Origin: Paralvinella palmiformis
Lineage: Eukaryota > Annelida > Polychaeta > Terebellida > Alvinellidae
Length of the DNA stretch: 64,000 bases
NCBI GenBank assembly: GCA_025642065.1
Contig: JAODUP010000141.1
Coordinates: 132,001 to 196,000 of the forward strand
Reading direction: 5' to 3'
A program made the translations under genes and the position numbers. Below are positions 24,601 through 34,099 of this stretch, piece by piece. A model generated the notes under the pieces. It was not told where the DNA came from. It searched no databases and saw only the letters and a program-made list of their open reading frames with translations. Numbering within the stretch: the stretch's first letter is position 1; every line of letters begins with the position of its first letter.

Positions 24601-27600
24601 GGGGTCAATTCAATTCCGGAATTGGACTCGATAGACAATTCCAATTCCGAATTTAAAAACAAAATGGAATTGGAATTGATAAATTTTTAATTGGAATTCA
24701 AATTAAATCCACAAATTAATTTACCATTTATAATTTAATTTAGCGTTAGTGATGACGATGAGCTACAGGAAGTCACTACATACATACAAAAGAAATATAA
24801 GAATAAGATCCTACCTCTTCTTTGGCATTTAATGCCTTCTGAAGGGAGTCCATTTTTTCTGTGTATATATGGAAGCGTTCCTTCTGTTTGTTAACGATAG
24901 TCTTGTAATTGTGACACTCAGATGTGGACTTCTGTAATATAGAAACATGGCCGACTTGATTATTAGAGTGAATTATTTGGAGCTATACACCCGTAACAAA
25001 CAACAAAATTATGTTGATGATGATGATAATGATGATTGATGTTTTACGGCCACTTTTGTGCACGTGGTAGGCTAAATGGGCCGAGAGACCTCCAAAGGTA
25101 ATGAAGCGAAGTCGAAGATGAAACACTCTTCAGATATGCCCACACCCACAGGATTCGAACATTAAAAAGCTTCTATAGTAATCAAAATAGTTTACAAATG
25201 TAGACAGATCTTGGGACAGTACTAATGACCCATCTCATCCGATAGTAAAGCTGTAGGACATACTCTGCCAGGTTAAATATCTTTTTACCCACTCCTTGGT
25301 GCCTTCTCATCTCGTTAATGTCACTTTATAAATGTGGACTCCAGATCTTTTCATTCGAACTTAAATCTCACAGAGAACTATATGTCTCACAGTCCCTGAA
25401 ATGGAATGAAGTAACCTCGGACTAAACACAGACAGAGCACTGCACGGCAAACCTCCAAACCTCAGGGATCGAATAACAGTTATAACTGAACTGTGTTTGT
25501 GGGATGTTAGCTCAGGGATTAGACCCCCGGACAAAACATTCTAGATATGATCAATACATTTGAGATATGATCAAATACATTCGAAATATGATCAATACGT
25601 TCTAGATATGATCAATAGATTCTAGATAGGATCAATAGATTCTAGATATGATCAATACATTCGAGATATGATAAATTATGTTCTAGATATGATCAATACT
25701 GATTTAGTCACTCATACAAAGAAAAATCTTCCCATCAGTTATTTTGGTAATCATCACTGAAAGCATGATGATTGATGTTTTAAGGACACTTTTGGCACAT
25801 GGCAGGCTAAATGGGCCAAGCAACTGCCAAAGGTAATGAAGCGAAGTCAAAGATGAAACACCCTTCAACTTCAAATGTGCCCATGCGGAGATGTCAGGTG
25901 GTAGTGATCTATGATCCAACGTGCTACCAGTTAGATGACGGAGACACCCGGAATAAAGCCTAGAAGATGGCAGTATATATATATATAATATATATATGTA
26001 TATACATGGTTCAGATCCAGAATGCCTGATCTAAGGACTTCAGTTTTGACAGGGCTGAGGACATTATTCGTTTTTAATTGTGTTCACATTTTGGGGGACC
26101 TATACAATCTGGCACAACAGTCAACTGCCCAGGCAGGATGCTATTCCTAGCTGTCCATCATATGTATATAATAATCGACAATAATCAAGACATGAACAAA
26201 TGGCTGTTTGTTTACACTTGGAGATGAGATTGTCCATCTCAAAGCCCTTTACTGATGGAAGAAACATCTTCCAATGTTGGGATACAATCCCACAACCCAG
26301 AATTCAATCACGAGAGAGGCAGTCGGGGAGACAAAGCAAAGGTGCTCTCACTTTCTACTGTCACCACGATGCCAATTATTACCACAAGCCACCAAGTGAC
26401 GAGTACCAACCTCCAGATCTTTGGACAGTTTGTCTAATGTCTGTTTAAGGGACTTCACTTCTTCATTAAGCAGTTCTTTACACTTCTCTGCCGCAGCCAG
26501 TTTATCTTCACAGTTGTGTAGCTTCTCTGTTAGCTCACCAATGGTCATCTGAAAATAGGGAGAAAAAAAACGATCAACAGCCATGTCTCCACTAACTGTG
26601 TCTCCACTGTTGGCATAATTATTTATAATCATTAGATAATGGATGGATGGATAAATAGAAATTACTGACAACAGCAGATATATTGTCACCAAAAGTCATT
26701 TAGTGCCCTCAAATGTGTTTATTGTGAAGAAGACACTACTTAAACATGATACTATGATAATACAGTGTTTCTCAAGTTGGGCTCATATGTTGTGCATGAG
26801 GAAACTGGCAATTCTGAACCACGAACACATCTGGAGGTTATGACAAAAGTTAGGACACATTGCATAACTATGAAATGTGGATGCTCCAGACTGAATACTA
26901 CTGAAGCCAGTTAAGGTAAACCAGTTAATTATCTATAAATATTGTAAGTTAACATTTTGTTTAACCCTGGCACTTGTCACACCTGGGACATATCACTGAG
27001 GGTCTACCTTTTATGTAATGACATGATCAAGCTGAAATGTTTTACTGAAGGATGAAACATGCCACAGATGCATATAATAATTGAATCTGATCCCACAGCA
27101 TCAGGTGGCATCCAACACACCACCAATGATTGAAAAACATGCACAAAAATCATTTACAAATAGCCACCTTTAAACGTATCAAAACGCTTAGCTGAAGAAA
27201 TAAATCTTGAAAGTATTTCAATTGGTTCTTAAAAAATACCTGGGATGCAAAATAGCCTCTAATTCATAAGATTTAGTCAGAATAAATATAAATAAAGTCA
27301 GTGCAATTAATTTCATTCTTCCATCATGTAACACAGAAATGCTACCCCTCAAGACTGGCTCAACCTCATAAATATTGTGAAGAAAGTAAGAGGAAGAGTA
27401 ATGCCTGTCTCCTCATTTACTTGTGGCTTTATCATAGCATTGATATACTTTTTATTAGGATCAGAAATAAATTAAATGTATTCATGATTTAAGCTGCTTG
27501 CTGGCCAAACATTCAACTTAAGGCTGGTATATTCCTATGTCAGAAGATGACGATGATGATTAGCGTTTTACGGCCACTCTTGTGCAGATGGTAGGCTAAA

Positions 27601-28709
27601 TGGGCCGAACATTAATATAACCCATACGTGAAAAAACCCAATAATCTCTCAGAATTTAATAAACACATGGTAATTCATATTTAAGCTGATAATTTTTAAG
27701 AAACATGAAATATTTTCAATTAGAACTCCTATTAAAGCCATGGACTCGTCAAAATATTCACACGACAGACTCTTCCAAATTGGCCTTCCCAAACATAACT
27801 GAAGTAATTAAAGTAACCTTATCATCTTCAGAGATCTGGATCTGTTTCTTCAGTTTGTCTTCAACATCGCCAAGTTGATCCTGAAGTGTCTGGATCTGCT
27901 TCCGGAGATCGGCCGATGTCTCTTCCTGCTGTCGGAGCTTCTGCCTCAGGTCATCCAACTCGGACGTGTAACCCTTGATGCGGTCCTCGGAAGATGCGAA
28001 GTGTTTCTGAAAGAGAGAGGATTGCTCATTTCAAACTTCTAATCAGCGATTAAATTATTACATTATCATTCCTGCTGTGGGTATTTAAACAGTACAATTT
28101 TGGTTTCATAAACTATCATCAGATGATCAAATAGAGGATTATACCAATAAAAAGGCTCTTATTCATGTACATTAGCCTAATCTAGGATGAGAACAAAAGA
28201 GAAAGAAAAAAGCTGGAAAATTTAGAAACGTGAGCAATTTTAGAGCCACCTGCAGGCATCCTGAGATTATATTTATGGTTGATTTTGGGGGAAAATTTTA
28301 AAAAATGTGGGAAACCACCAATCTGCGGGGAATTCTCACCACCTGCCTAATGGTGTGGACCTATACAATCCAACAACCAACTTCCCGGGGAGAAATATGC
28401 TTTACAAATTAGTTGTAGATATATAAACTAAGCAGCTACCAAACAAGATTTTTTAAATAACAATTCCAATAAGAAATATTTCACAAAAGCTCAAAATATA
28501 CGATCCAGAGGCGGAACCACAAAAGATGAAAATTGGCTATAATTTCTCTCACAATATTATTAAGCATAATAACGTGGTATATATAACATGAAAACATAAA
28601 ATACATCCACCCAGTATACTGTATATATGAGCAAGTCATTATTGTATATAAGGTTGGTCCTGATCTCACCTGGGACCCAAGGCAACATCAGCCTCTATTT
28701 CATATTGAA

Positions 28710-28749
<40 letters not shown>

Positions 28750-30175
28750 TTTCAACAAAACTCTGGGTTAACATTTGCAAATCATCTTCTGACATTCGTT
28801 TTAGTGATAGCCATGTTTTAATGATCAAATCTGGCTTATAAATGTAACATCTATGTCCAATTGTAAAAGTAAAAGAAAACAGGTTGCTGAGGAAGAGTTT
28901 TCCTGGAGCCACACAAGATCTCCACCACCCACCAATGAATGTGGTCGCTGATGGGGAAATTGCTATAAGCTGATGGATTGCGAGGCTCAATAATCAGTAC
29001 TTGTTTACATATTTCCCATGGCACACTGCATGTCATTGTTATGATCCTGTTAATGGAAAGTTCTGGTAATAAGATGCATATTAACTGAGACTTGGTCATT
29101 ACGAGTGGCTTTATTTGGCATACGTTGAAGAGCTCCTTCTCTTCCTCCAGCGTCCGATTGCGACCAATCAGAGCATCTTTCTCATTAACCAACATCTTGA
29201 TCTTCTGCTGTAGGCTGTTGATGTACTCATCACTATCGTCAAGTCGCTTCACACAACTGTCCTTTTCCTGAAGAGCAGAATAAGGTATATTGTACTGAAA
29301 CCAGTAGGGTGGCAGAGTTTGTGTATGTGTGCCAGTGCATGTGTTTTAGCATCCTGTGAATACAATCTCTTCATCAGAGGAATAAATTCAAAGCAATTTT
29401 TAATGCCGATATGTAATATATTACTAGTTCTAGCATGTGTGTGTGTGTGTGAAAGAGAAATCTCCAGAATAAATCCACAAGCTGACCTGGTTTAAGGTAG
29501 CTATCTTCTCCTTCATCGAGTTATGTAACAAGACCATTTCTGTGTTGGCATTTTTCTGATCTTCTAAGCTCTCTGAAATTACCTAAAATAAAAAACTTAT
29601 GCAATAAAACACATGGAAAGATATACAAACTGTTCTGAGGATGGCCTGAAGACTCCTTGGATAAAAGACTATTAATTTCTCTGTATAAGCTTACTAATAA
29701 ATAACACCATCCTGGTAGGCTGCAGCAACAGCGACAAGGTCTGAATGGATCAAAATGGTCACGTCCAGAATTAATCTAAACATATTCTGACCAATGCCAG
29801 CTACTGTAATGAGGTGTAGACAGAGAGTGTGCAATTTAAAACACCCCCTCTCATTGGGACAGGCTCTAGATAAAGATAGAAATCTGAACGGATGTGGAAC
29901 TTTGGACAGAAAACCCCACCAGCTGCCTGGTTGAAGGATAATCTTCCCATACCATGAGGCCACAGTATCCCACACACCCAAACTAATTTGACCTATGGCT
30001 CATGATGCATACTTCACTGCATACTTCGCTGAGAAGACGGTCAAATTAAATCAAACACCGACTGAAGCACAAACAACATCACGTGACAAAACCTTAACAG
30101 AATAAGCAATGCAAGTCCTGCAACATTAACATACGACATAAATGTCAGACAATTTCAAGTTTTTCCATAGCACTG

Positions 30176-30211
<36 letters not shown>

Positions 30212-32834
30212 TACACAGTCAACTTGAACCTACCTGTTGCAGTTTGTTGGCAGCTGATTTTTCCTTCTCCAAATCTGTCATGTTCTTTTCAGATTCCAAC
30301 AACTTTCCTAACAAAGATTCCTTCTCCTTCTCCAAATACTCCACAGTCTGAAAAGAAAACCACAAGCTACTTAATAAACAGTTCAAAATTGTCCTTATTG
30401 TCTATTTTGAGCACACAAATAACAATATACTACCCAAAACAATAACAAAACATCAGTATATGGTCTACCACCCTTAATTGTGGCCATATTTGATAACTCC
30501 TTTAACAGCAGCAAAATATTAAGAAATTATTCAGTGTATATATTACTTTGAGAGACGATTTCCATTTGGTTGTATGGAAGCCACATATGAAATTAACCAT
30601 GTGTAACTATTTCACATGGGAATGTTACAAGATGGATTCATAGAAACCATTTTATACTATTTTCCTTTTTATAATCCTACATAAAATTGTCAATTAATTT
30701 TAGCAGATACCTTGATCACCTGCCACATAGAGGATTAAGTGAAGCCACTGGCATTGCATGGTCAATCACAGTTTGGTAAACCAGCATTATAGTCAAAGGA
30801 AGTGCACTTTCTAATTGTTTATGGTTATCCAATTACTGAATAGATCAATTCACCTCCTGGGCTTCAGAGGCCAATTTAACAAACAAGCTCAATCAATCAT
30901 AGAACAGATCAATTGGTTTAGCCATCAACAAATCATAACATCTTATATAATTACTACACTGTAATAGTGCTTAATTGTTTCCACCAAGAGCATAATATCT
31001 CAAATATTAGATTATGCTGATTGGTGCAAATTGTCAGCATCTTAACAACATCTTTAAAATGCATACCAAACATCTACTGTTCATGTGCATAAAATGCATG
31101 AATTTGTAAGTCAATCTACCGTATTCACCAAAAAAACCTCAGTTTAGCCCAGATTTAACCCAGGTTAAACTAGCGAAACCCAGGTTTGACCCACCAGACT
31201 GGGATAAACCAGTTAAACTCCAACCCTGATTGCAAAAGGAGCTGATGCCATCAGGTTTGATGCACCTCCAGATTAAAGCCGGGTTGGGCTAAACCCCAAT
31301 TTTGAGCTAAACTGGGTGAAACTGATTTTCAGGCATGAGTCACCACTAATTGATCAAAATTTAAATGAAACAGACAAAATGCGAAATATACATTTATAAT
31401 TTACATAAAGCGCACAAATAACAGTATGTCAATATAAGTAATTGTACATAAACCGCACAGAACCATAACAAAAGCTGGGCTAAACTAGTTTAAGCCGACT
31501 TAAACTCCAACCCTGGAAGCTATTCAAAAGCACTATACATGATCCATCATTATTAACTGGCAAGTCAGGGCTGTTTGAGATTCTTGGCCTATTTAGTTCA
31601 TCACATCCAAAAGAACAGCAATAAAACATCAACAATCTACACAACAACATACGTTGAAACTTTTAAGGCTGATGTTTTACAGCTGTGCACATGGTAGATG
31701 ATGATTGGTGTTTTACAGGCACATGGTAGGCTAAATGGGCAGAGTGACCTCCAAAGGTAATGAAGCGAATTCAAAGATGAAACAACCTTCAGATATGCCC
31801 ACCCCGAGATTCGAACATGCGTCGTAATGACTAGACCACGGAGGCTGGGCACATGGTAGACTAAATGGGCCTATGATAATCGCATGACGAAAAGCCAATT
31901 TTAAATGGATCATCCAAAAAACAATTCTGTAATTGGAACTTCAATGAAGCTTCAGCCTAAAATTGAATTCATTCACAATTCCAATTGTGAACATAACTAA
32001 TTACAACTATTATGCACCGATATTTTTGCCTGGTTTTCCCCACTGAAATATCCGATAGGTTTATCCAACTGGTATTTCCAATTGACATATTTTTGATTGA
32101 TCAGTGTCATTACATACCTTGCTGAGTTCCTCCTTTTCCTGCTCCACTTTGCTTAGTTTATCCTCCAACATCGCTGTCTTTGTCTTAATGACGAGAATGT
32201 CATCATCTTCATCTTCCACCTCCACGTACTCATCTGATCCGACCTTACGGAACTGGAATGGGGTGCTGGCTCCCCGTACGTGACCCTTCCCAGTCACATA
32301 ACAGAACTGATAGAACTCACCATTATCTTGAGGCAGTGATGAGGCTGGTATTAGTATGTATAAACAGACATATATATTTATGCTATGTCATTTCTGTGTG
32401 TGCACATACATCGAAGTGCAACATTTTGAAAATCATGCTTATAATTCCATTGAGTATATCCAAGGTATATCTATTCTGTCTTTGACACACAAAAACACAG
32501 AGAGAGAGAGAGACAGAGAGAGAGTTAGATATCATTAAACAAAATAAAAAAATTTACTACCTGAAAATGTTATGGTCACATCCAACTTATCACCCTTATT
32601 GTAGTCAGCAGGTAGTCTTGACCAATCAAAACAGTGGTATTCACTGGTTGACCTCCAGCCAACCTTGTAGATGCCAATCCAGTCATGTGTGGAGGGTTCC
32701 AGGACCGAAGTTATAGTATAGCTACATTCAATGTTCCTGTCTGTTGGATAGGTCTCTAGGGTGTTGTTAAATATCACCAATGCATAATCTGAGGTTGGCG
32801 TGCTCAGTTCAACTTGTATAAATTCATCGGCCAT
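14145..32834 (-). CDS. TAX1BP1: TAX1BP1/NDP52/CALCOCO-family autophagy receptor-like protein (whole gene, 17 coding exons)
   Basis: Joining exons 32834-32561, 32326-32118, 30347-30234, 29582-29487, 29267-29124, 28006-27818, 26548-26411, 24931-24815, 23377-23180, 22779-22644, 22377-22291, 21637-21492, 21305-21168, 17838-17776, 15305-14936, 14722-14686 and 14403-14145 gives 2715 nt, 904 residues plus TGA, with every phase matching. Domains: SKICH at about 8-118 (DWIGIYKVGW and FYQFCYV cores); ILVI at 135-138 after an acidic run, where NDP52 has its non-canonical LC3-binding motif; long coiled coil at about 140-680; Pro-rich segment 684-806; two C2H2 fingers, C850/C853/H869/H873 and C878/C881/H897/H901. 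Known for the family: receptors that link ubiquitylated cargo to ATG8 proteins in the cytosol. Human TAX1BP1 is a little shorter; the Pro-rich exon accounts for much of the difference. Two fingers fit TAX1BP1 better than NDP52, but it may be the single invertebrate ancestor of the three vertebrate genes. Confidence 0.88.
14431..14685. repeat. Microsatellites (GT)n, (CA)n and (TTA)n between exons 16 and 17
   Basis: (GT)n at 14431-14448, (CA)n at 14496-14520 and (TTA)n at 14658-14685. The last one runs into the exon 16 donor. Confidence 0.9.
14686..14722 (-). CDS. TAX1BP1: TAX1BP1-like exon 16: 37-nt acidic micro-exon
   Basis: Encodes TQELQMDDEEE plus split codons at both ends (phase 1 in, phase 2 out). 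The acceptor is atttcag. The donor GTAAT runs directly into a (TAA)n microsatellite. The exon is needed to keep the frame between exons 15 and 17, which supports it. Confidence 0.72.
14936..15305 (-). CDS. TAX1BP1: TAX1BP1-like exon 15: proline-rich low-complexity segment
   Basis: 370 nt, residues 684-806, phase 0-1. Rich in Pro, Ser, Thr and Tyr (PYGPYLPLNHP, PTLSPAPPIPPR, PHLPPPLTPEKSPE), so probably disordered. The polypyrimidine acceptor cttccctccag is strong. I recognise no domain, and length and composition suggest a rapidly evolving spacer before the zinc fingers. Confidence 0.82.
16713..17660. mobile_element. Non-autonomous hAT-type element, 948 bp, with 8-bp target duplication
   Basis: Ends CAGGGCC and GGCCCCG are inverted (one mismatch). 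ATATTAAA flanks it on both sides (16705-16712 and 17661-17668). Inner ends are also roughly complementary (AAAAAATT and GGGGCAAG against the complement of CTTGCCCAGGGGC). An 8-bp duplication and CAGGG ends are hAT features. It lies in the intron between exons 14 and 15 of the TAX1BP1-like gene. Its internal frames are short and unrecognised. Confidence 0.75.
17776..17838 (-). CDS. TAX1BP1: TAX1BP1-like exon 14: end of coiled coil
   Basis: 63 nt, 21 residues (663-683: STIDGLTAEVNQLKSD and four more), phase 0-0. The acceptor is a (GT)n tract plus ttacag; the donor is CTG/GTAAGT. Confidence 0.75.
18155..18220 (-). repeat. SINE family A, 5'-truncated, 15-bp target duplication
   Basis: Only the last 66 bp of the family are present, flanked by the perfect direct repeat GTTGTGAGAGTTAAC (18140-18154 and 18221-18235). 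5' truncation with a target duplication is the mark of LINE-driven target-primed insertion. Confidence 0.87.
18385..18575 (-). repeat. SINE family C (tRNA-derived), copy 1
   Basis: On the minus strand a tRNA-like head (ATGATTAGAGCGCTGGATCG; B box GGGTTCAAATCTGG) followed by a body with ATATGTCCCAAGTGTGAGC. Related copies at 26955-27125 and 33662-33837 share CACxTxGGGACATAT and the B box. Confidence 0.65.
19080..19935 (-). pseudogene. Non-LTR reverse transcriptase relic, interrupted by a SINE
   Basis: Minus-strand translation gives STDGMQF and GKTDALFIVQQLQMKF (upstream part), VVRWALKELGVEEWLV, MYDNARIVAKTRHGNGEEF and TVKVGVH-GLVLSPILF, in family order with an in-frame stop where Gln is usual. 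The SINE at 19576-19759 splits it and the SINE at 19948 bounds it. Not the L2 family at 7 kb. Confidence 0.65.
19576..19759 (+). repeat. SINE family A, full length, 14-bp target duplication
   Basis: Flanked by CTCTTAACCTTCTC at 19562-19575 and 19760-19773. A box TGGTCTAACTGG and B box AGTTCGAATCTC are present. It is inserted in an older reverse transcriptase relic on the opposite strand. Confidence 0.88.
19948..20138 (+). repeat. SINE family A, full length, 13-bp target duplication
   Basis: Flanked by CCTTCATCCCAGT at 19935-19947 and 20139-20151. Ends in (ATC)n. It sits 190 bp from the previous copy in the same orientation, also in the LINE relic. Confidence 0.88.
20185..21010 (+). pseudogene. 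Retrotransposon RNase H domain relic and downstream part
   Basis: Frames read FIYTGSSKKDN, LPDEASIFSAEL, FIYTDSLSALQAIGGLQ and CWLPSHIGIELIGKADAAAK: the D-E-D core and the final HxxxxxxADxxAK helix of RNase H as carried by jockey/I-type LINEs. Stops and a frameshift separate the pieces. A possible zinc-knuckle remnant (GCPRCTLGCTMPS) follows near 20970. Confidence 0.68.
21168..21305 (-). CDS. TAX1BP1: TAX1BP1-like exon 13: coiled coil
   Basis: Residues 617-662, 138 nt, phase 0-0 (EEKEKRSCIEKH; EIEHLTQTLEEVKQTSL). Acceptor tttctag, donor CAG/GTAAAT. Confidence 0.85.
21408..21670. repeat. (GT)n and (TA)n flanking exon 12
   Basis: (GT)n at 21412-21436 lies in the downstream intron and (TA)n at 21642-21669 ends four bases before the exon 12 acceptor CAG. 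Confidence 0.9.
21492..21637 (-). CDS. TAX1BP1: TAX1BP1-like exon 12: acidic linker then coiled coil
   Basis: Residues about 568-616, 146 nt, phase 1-0. A Ser/Asp-rich start (TVDDDNEGISELSDLG) passes into heptads (LELRRVKKQKYKQLYE). The acceptor is unusual: a (TA)n tract stands where the pyrimidine tract should be, followed by tccag. Confidence 0.82.
21671..21740 (+). mobile_element. hAT 5' terminus, solo or truncated copy
   Basis: CAGGGTTGGCAGTTATTTTA and ATGTTATTTGC closely match the minus-strand terminus at 56274 (CAGGGTTGGCAG, TTTTTTTACACA, ATGTTATTT). It abuts the (TA)n tract beside exon 12 of the TAX1BP1-like gene. No matching other end was found. Confidence 0.55.
22291..22377 (-). CDS. 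TAX1BP1: TAX1BP1-like exon 11: short Thr/Lys-rich linker, possible cassette exon
   Basis: 87 nt, phase 1-1. It encodes a Thr- and Lys-rich segment without heptads (KVTKEVVKHTG, KETTAETG). Skipping it keeps the frame, and the join to exon 12 still works. Acceptor ctgcag, donor CAG/GTATAT. Confidence 0.72.
22644..22779 (-). CDS. TAX1BP1: TAX1BP1-like exon 10: coiled coil
   Basis: Residues 494-538 plus one base of the next codon, 136 nt, phase 0-1 (KESETVKDKMIDDMKERL to KALNS). Acceptor catctag, donor CAG/GTAATG. Confidence 0.83.
23180..23377 (-). CDS. TAX1BP1: TAX1BP1-like exon 9: coiled coil
   Basis: Residues 428-493, 198 nt, phase 0-0. Two in-frame acceptor CAGs lie 9 nt apart (exon start 23377, or 23368 with loss of ELQ), so a three-residue splice variation is possible. 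The upstream pyrimidine tract is weak. Donor CTG/GTGAGG. Confidence 0.82.
24395..24590 (-). mobile_element. L2-like LINE 3' end fragment in TAX1BP1-like intron
   Basis: Minus strand: KxxLFKVAL-like end (GTTGCTTTGACACG), then AGCCATATTGATTGGCTCC and an ATTATTATTAT tail, matching the 3' end of the element at 7.0 kb with divergence. Confidence 0.6.
24600..24725. mobile_element. Possible relative of the GGGGTCAA MITE
   Basis: ATGGGGTCAATTCAATTCCGG and repeated AATTCCAATTCC / GGAATTGGAATT, palindrome-rich like the 52.5 kb element. The far end and target duplication were not found. Confidence 0.4.
24815..24931 (-). CDS. TAX1BP1: TAX1BP1-like exon 8: coiled coil
   Basis: Residues 389-427, 117 nt, phase 0-0 (KSTSECHNYKTIVNKQKE to LNAKEE). 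Acceptor attacag, donor GAG/GTAGGA. Confidence 0.82.
25017..25162 (-). repeat. SINE family A, 5'-truncated at the B box
   Basis: Runs from the GATGATGAT tail through GGCCACTTTTGTGCAC, GGGCCGAG and AGATATGCCCAC to GGATTCGAAC, then stops. Lies in an intron of the TAX1BP1-like gene. Confidence 0.82.
25538..25700. repeat. 20-bp minisatellite, about 8 units
   Basis: Units of the form TCTAGATATGATCAATACAT with small changes (TCGAGATATG, ATAGGATC) repeat head to tail. Intronic in the TAX1BP1-like gene. Confidence 0.88.
25766..25951 (-). repeat. SINE family A, near full length
   Basis: Tail, body, degraded B box (GGAGATGTCAGG) and A-box region (CTACCAGTTAGATGACGGAG) on the minus strand; intronic in the TAX1BP1-like gene. 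Confidence 0.82.
26411..26548 (-). CDS. TAX1BP1: TAX1BP1-like exon 7: coiled coil
   Basis: Residues 343-388, 138 nt, phase 0-0 (MTIGELTEKLHNCEDKL to LDKLSKDLE). Acceptor tttcag, donor GAG/GTTGGT. Confidence 0.85.
26955..27125 (-). repeat. SINE family C, diverged copy
   Basis: Shares CACACCTGGGACATATCACTGAGGGT with the 33.7 kb copy; the B-box region is decayed (ATTGAATCTGATCCC). Confidence 0.55.
27546..27611 (-). repeat. SINE family A, 5'-truncated fragment
   Basis: Only the 3' end: GATGATTAGCGTTTTACGGCC through GGCTAAATGGGCCGAAC. Confidence 0.72.
27818..28006 (-). CDS. TAX1BP1: TAX1BP1-like exon 6: coiled coil
   Basis: Residues 280-342, 189 nt, phase 0-0, Gln/Leu/Glu-rich (LDDLRQKLRQQEE, LQDQLGDVEDKLKKQ). 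Acceptor tctttcag, donor AAG/GTTACT. Confidence 0.87.
28709..28748. repeat. (TA)n microsatellite
   Basis: About 19 TA units, intronic in the TAX1BP1-like gene. Confidence 0.92.
29124..29267 (-). CDS. TAX1BP1: TAX1BP1-like exon 5: coiled coil
   Basis: Residues 232-279, 144 nt, phase 0-0. It contains SLQQKIKMLVNEKDALIGRN, a clear heptad pattern. Donor AAC/GTATGC. Confidence 0.85.
29487..29582 (-). CDS. TAX1BP1: TAX1BP1-like exon 4: coiled coil
   Basis: Residues 200-231, 96 nt, phase 0-0, from VISESLEDQ to KIATLNQ. Acceptor attttag, donor CAG/GTCAGC. Confidence 0.82.
30234..30347 (-). CDS. TAX1BP1: TAX1BP1-like exon 3: coiled coil
   Basis: Residues 162-199, 114 nt, phase 0-0. Glu/Lys/Leu-rich heptads (TVEYLEKEKESLLGKLLES). 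Acceptor tttcag, donor CAG/GTAGGT. Confidence 0.85.
31140..31520. repeat. Unclassified repeat with TTTAGCCCAG / AACCCAGGTT motifs
   Basis: TTAAACTCCAACCCTG occurs at about 31215 and 31500 in the same orientation. Its complement CAGGGTTGGAGTTTAA looks like a hAT terminus, and GTTTAGCCCAG and GGGTTGGGCTAAACC are inverted relative to each other. Likely a degraded MITE pair. Confidence 0.4.
31666..31875 (-). repeat. SINE family A, one main copy with two flanking fragments
   Basis: A main copy at about 31699-31848 (AGATTCGAACATG, GACTAGACCACGGAGG) has short pieces of the same family on each side (tgatgttttacagc near 31670; gggcacatggtagactaaatg after 31849), suggesting insertion of one copy into another. 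Confidence 0.75.
32118..32326 (-). CDS. TAX1BP1: TAX1BP1-like exon 2: end of SKICH, acidic linker with ILVI motif, start of coiled coil
   Basis: Residues 92-161. FYQFCYV and VRGASTPFQF close the SKICH fold. An acidic run (VEVEDEDDD) leads straight into ILVI (135-138) and then charged coiled-coil heptads. Phase 1 acceptor, phase 0 donor GTATGT. Confidence 0.9.
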
Positions 32835-32835
32835 T
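32561..32835 (-). CDS. TAX1BP1: TAX1BP1-like exon 1 (coding): start codon and most of the SKICH domain
   Basis: Encodes residues 1-91. An acceptor (tttctag) lies one base before ATG at 32834, so at least one noncoding exon precedes it. The SKICH hallmarks are visible: VIFNN, YPTDRNIECSYT, DWIGIYKVGW and EYHCFDW. Donor CAG/GTAGTA, phase 1. Confidence 0.9.
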
Positions 32836-33661
32836 CTAGAAACAACAAAAACACGGTCAGCACAGCAACAAAGAAGAGATGGGAACAAAAATGGTAGGTC
32901 TTAACAATCAGAAATCCAAGGCAGTTTCTCAGGGCTAGAGATGGCCAGTTGAGACAGGACACTACAAATTACATGTTGTACACCTACACAGTTATGGAAA
33001 ACAAGAATAAAACTGAGATATATTACTATTAAACTACATCAAATATCGTCGCCAAAGTTCTCTGTAATTAACCGTTATGACACTGAAAGTTCCGACTCAC
33101 AGGTTAAAGTAACAAAATATAAAACCAAAAGGGGGAAATTCTCCTATCATGTTTCTAATTTTAGGCCAGATGTTGGGCACGAGCCTGCTCAGCAGAAACT
33201 ACTGTAATCAATATTGGCCACGTCATCAGAAATGCGATCCTTTCAGTTTCAGAGAAGCAAGATTGCTTATTTCAAGTTTACCTACATGCCAGCTAGAACA
33301 GGTATAGTTCTACAGATCTGGATGACTCAGGGCACCTTTCTTCAAGTTGCATGTGATACACATAGGTAGATTTCAGGCTAGTCATTCACTGACCAGTGAA
33401 ACATCCCACAGATATATGTAACAGATGACACACACGATAGGCTCAGTGCACATTATGAATAATGTAAAGTACGTTTGACAGTATGAAATTAGAATTCATT
33501 TTATACACAAAAGGTGAAACATCCAATAGACACAGTCGGTACTCAGCGTTGATACCTAGAAAGATGTGACGTCTATGTTTAAAGACTTCTGTTTTGTCTC
33601 TTCACTCGGCTGTTAAGTCCTAGAACACTGACAACATGGCAAGTGACAATTCTAAGTTCTG

Positions 33662-33837
33662 ACAATGGTCCGAGTGAGTGGCTTGTTTAGCATCAGCGCT
33701 GGTCACACATGGGACATATTGACGAGGGTTGACTTCCTAGATAAACTTTCCACAAACTCAAGTGTTAGTCAGATTCAAACCCTGAGCTGGAATGTTTACA
33801 GCATACCGTTCTAACCACTGTGCTGTCAGAGTGCCCC
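33662..33837 (-). repeat. SINE family C, copy
   Basis: CACACATGGGACATAT, AGATTCAAACCCTGAGCTGG (B box on minus) and CCGTTCTAACCACTGTGCTG (A-box region on minus). Confidence 0.65.
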
Positions 33838-33861
33838 ACTTCTGACCGTGATTTTCACCTT

Positions 33862-34008
33862 AAGATGATGACTGTTGATGTTTTATGCCCACTTCTGTAC
33901 ACAAAGGTCAAAGATGAAACACCCTTCTGATATGCCCACACCGAGATAAGAACTCAGGTGGTAATGATCTATGATCCAATGCATTACCAGTTACACCATG
34001 GAGGTGCC
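33862..34008 (-). repeat. SINE family A with internal deletion
   Basis: The GGCTAAATGGGCCGAG core is missing between ACACAAAGG and TCAAAGATGAAACACC; the B- and A-box regions are present. Confidence 0.78.
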
Positions 34009-34099
34009 CGTTTTATCCCCAGGTAAACATACCCAGACCATGATGCAGATTACCTCTTTTTGGCTACTTCTCATGATGTGAGAGACATTTCGATGGCCA

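Noticed and set aside
25538..25700. CRISPR-like array
   Set aside because: Units are contiguous without spacers, and the window is eukaryotic.
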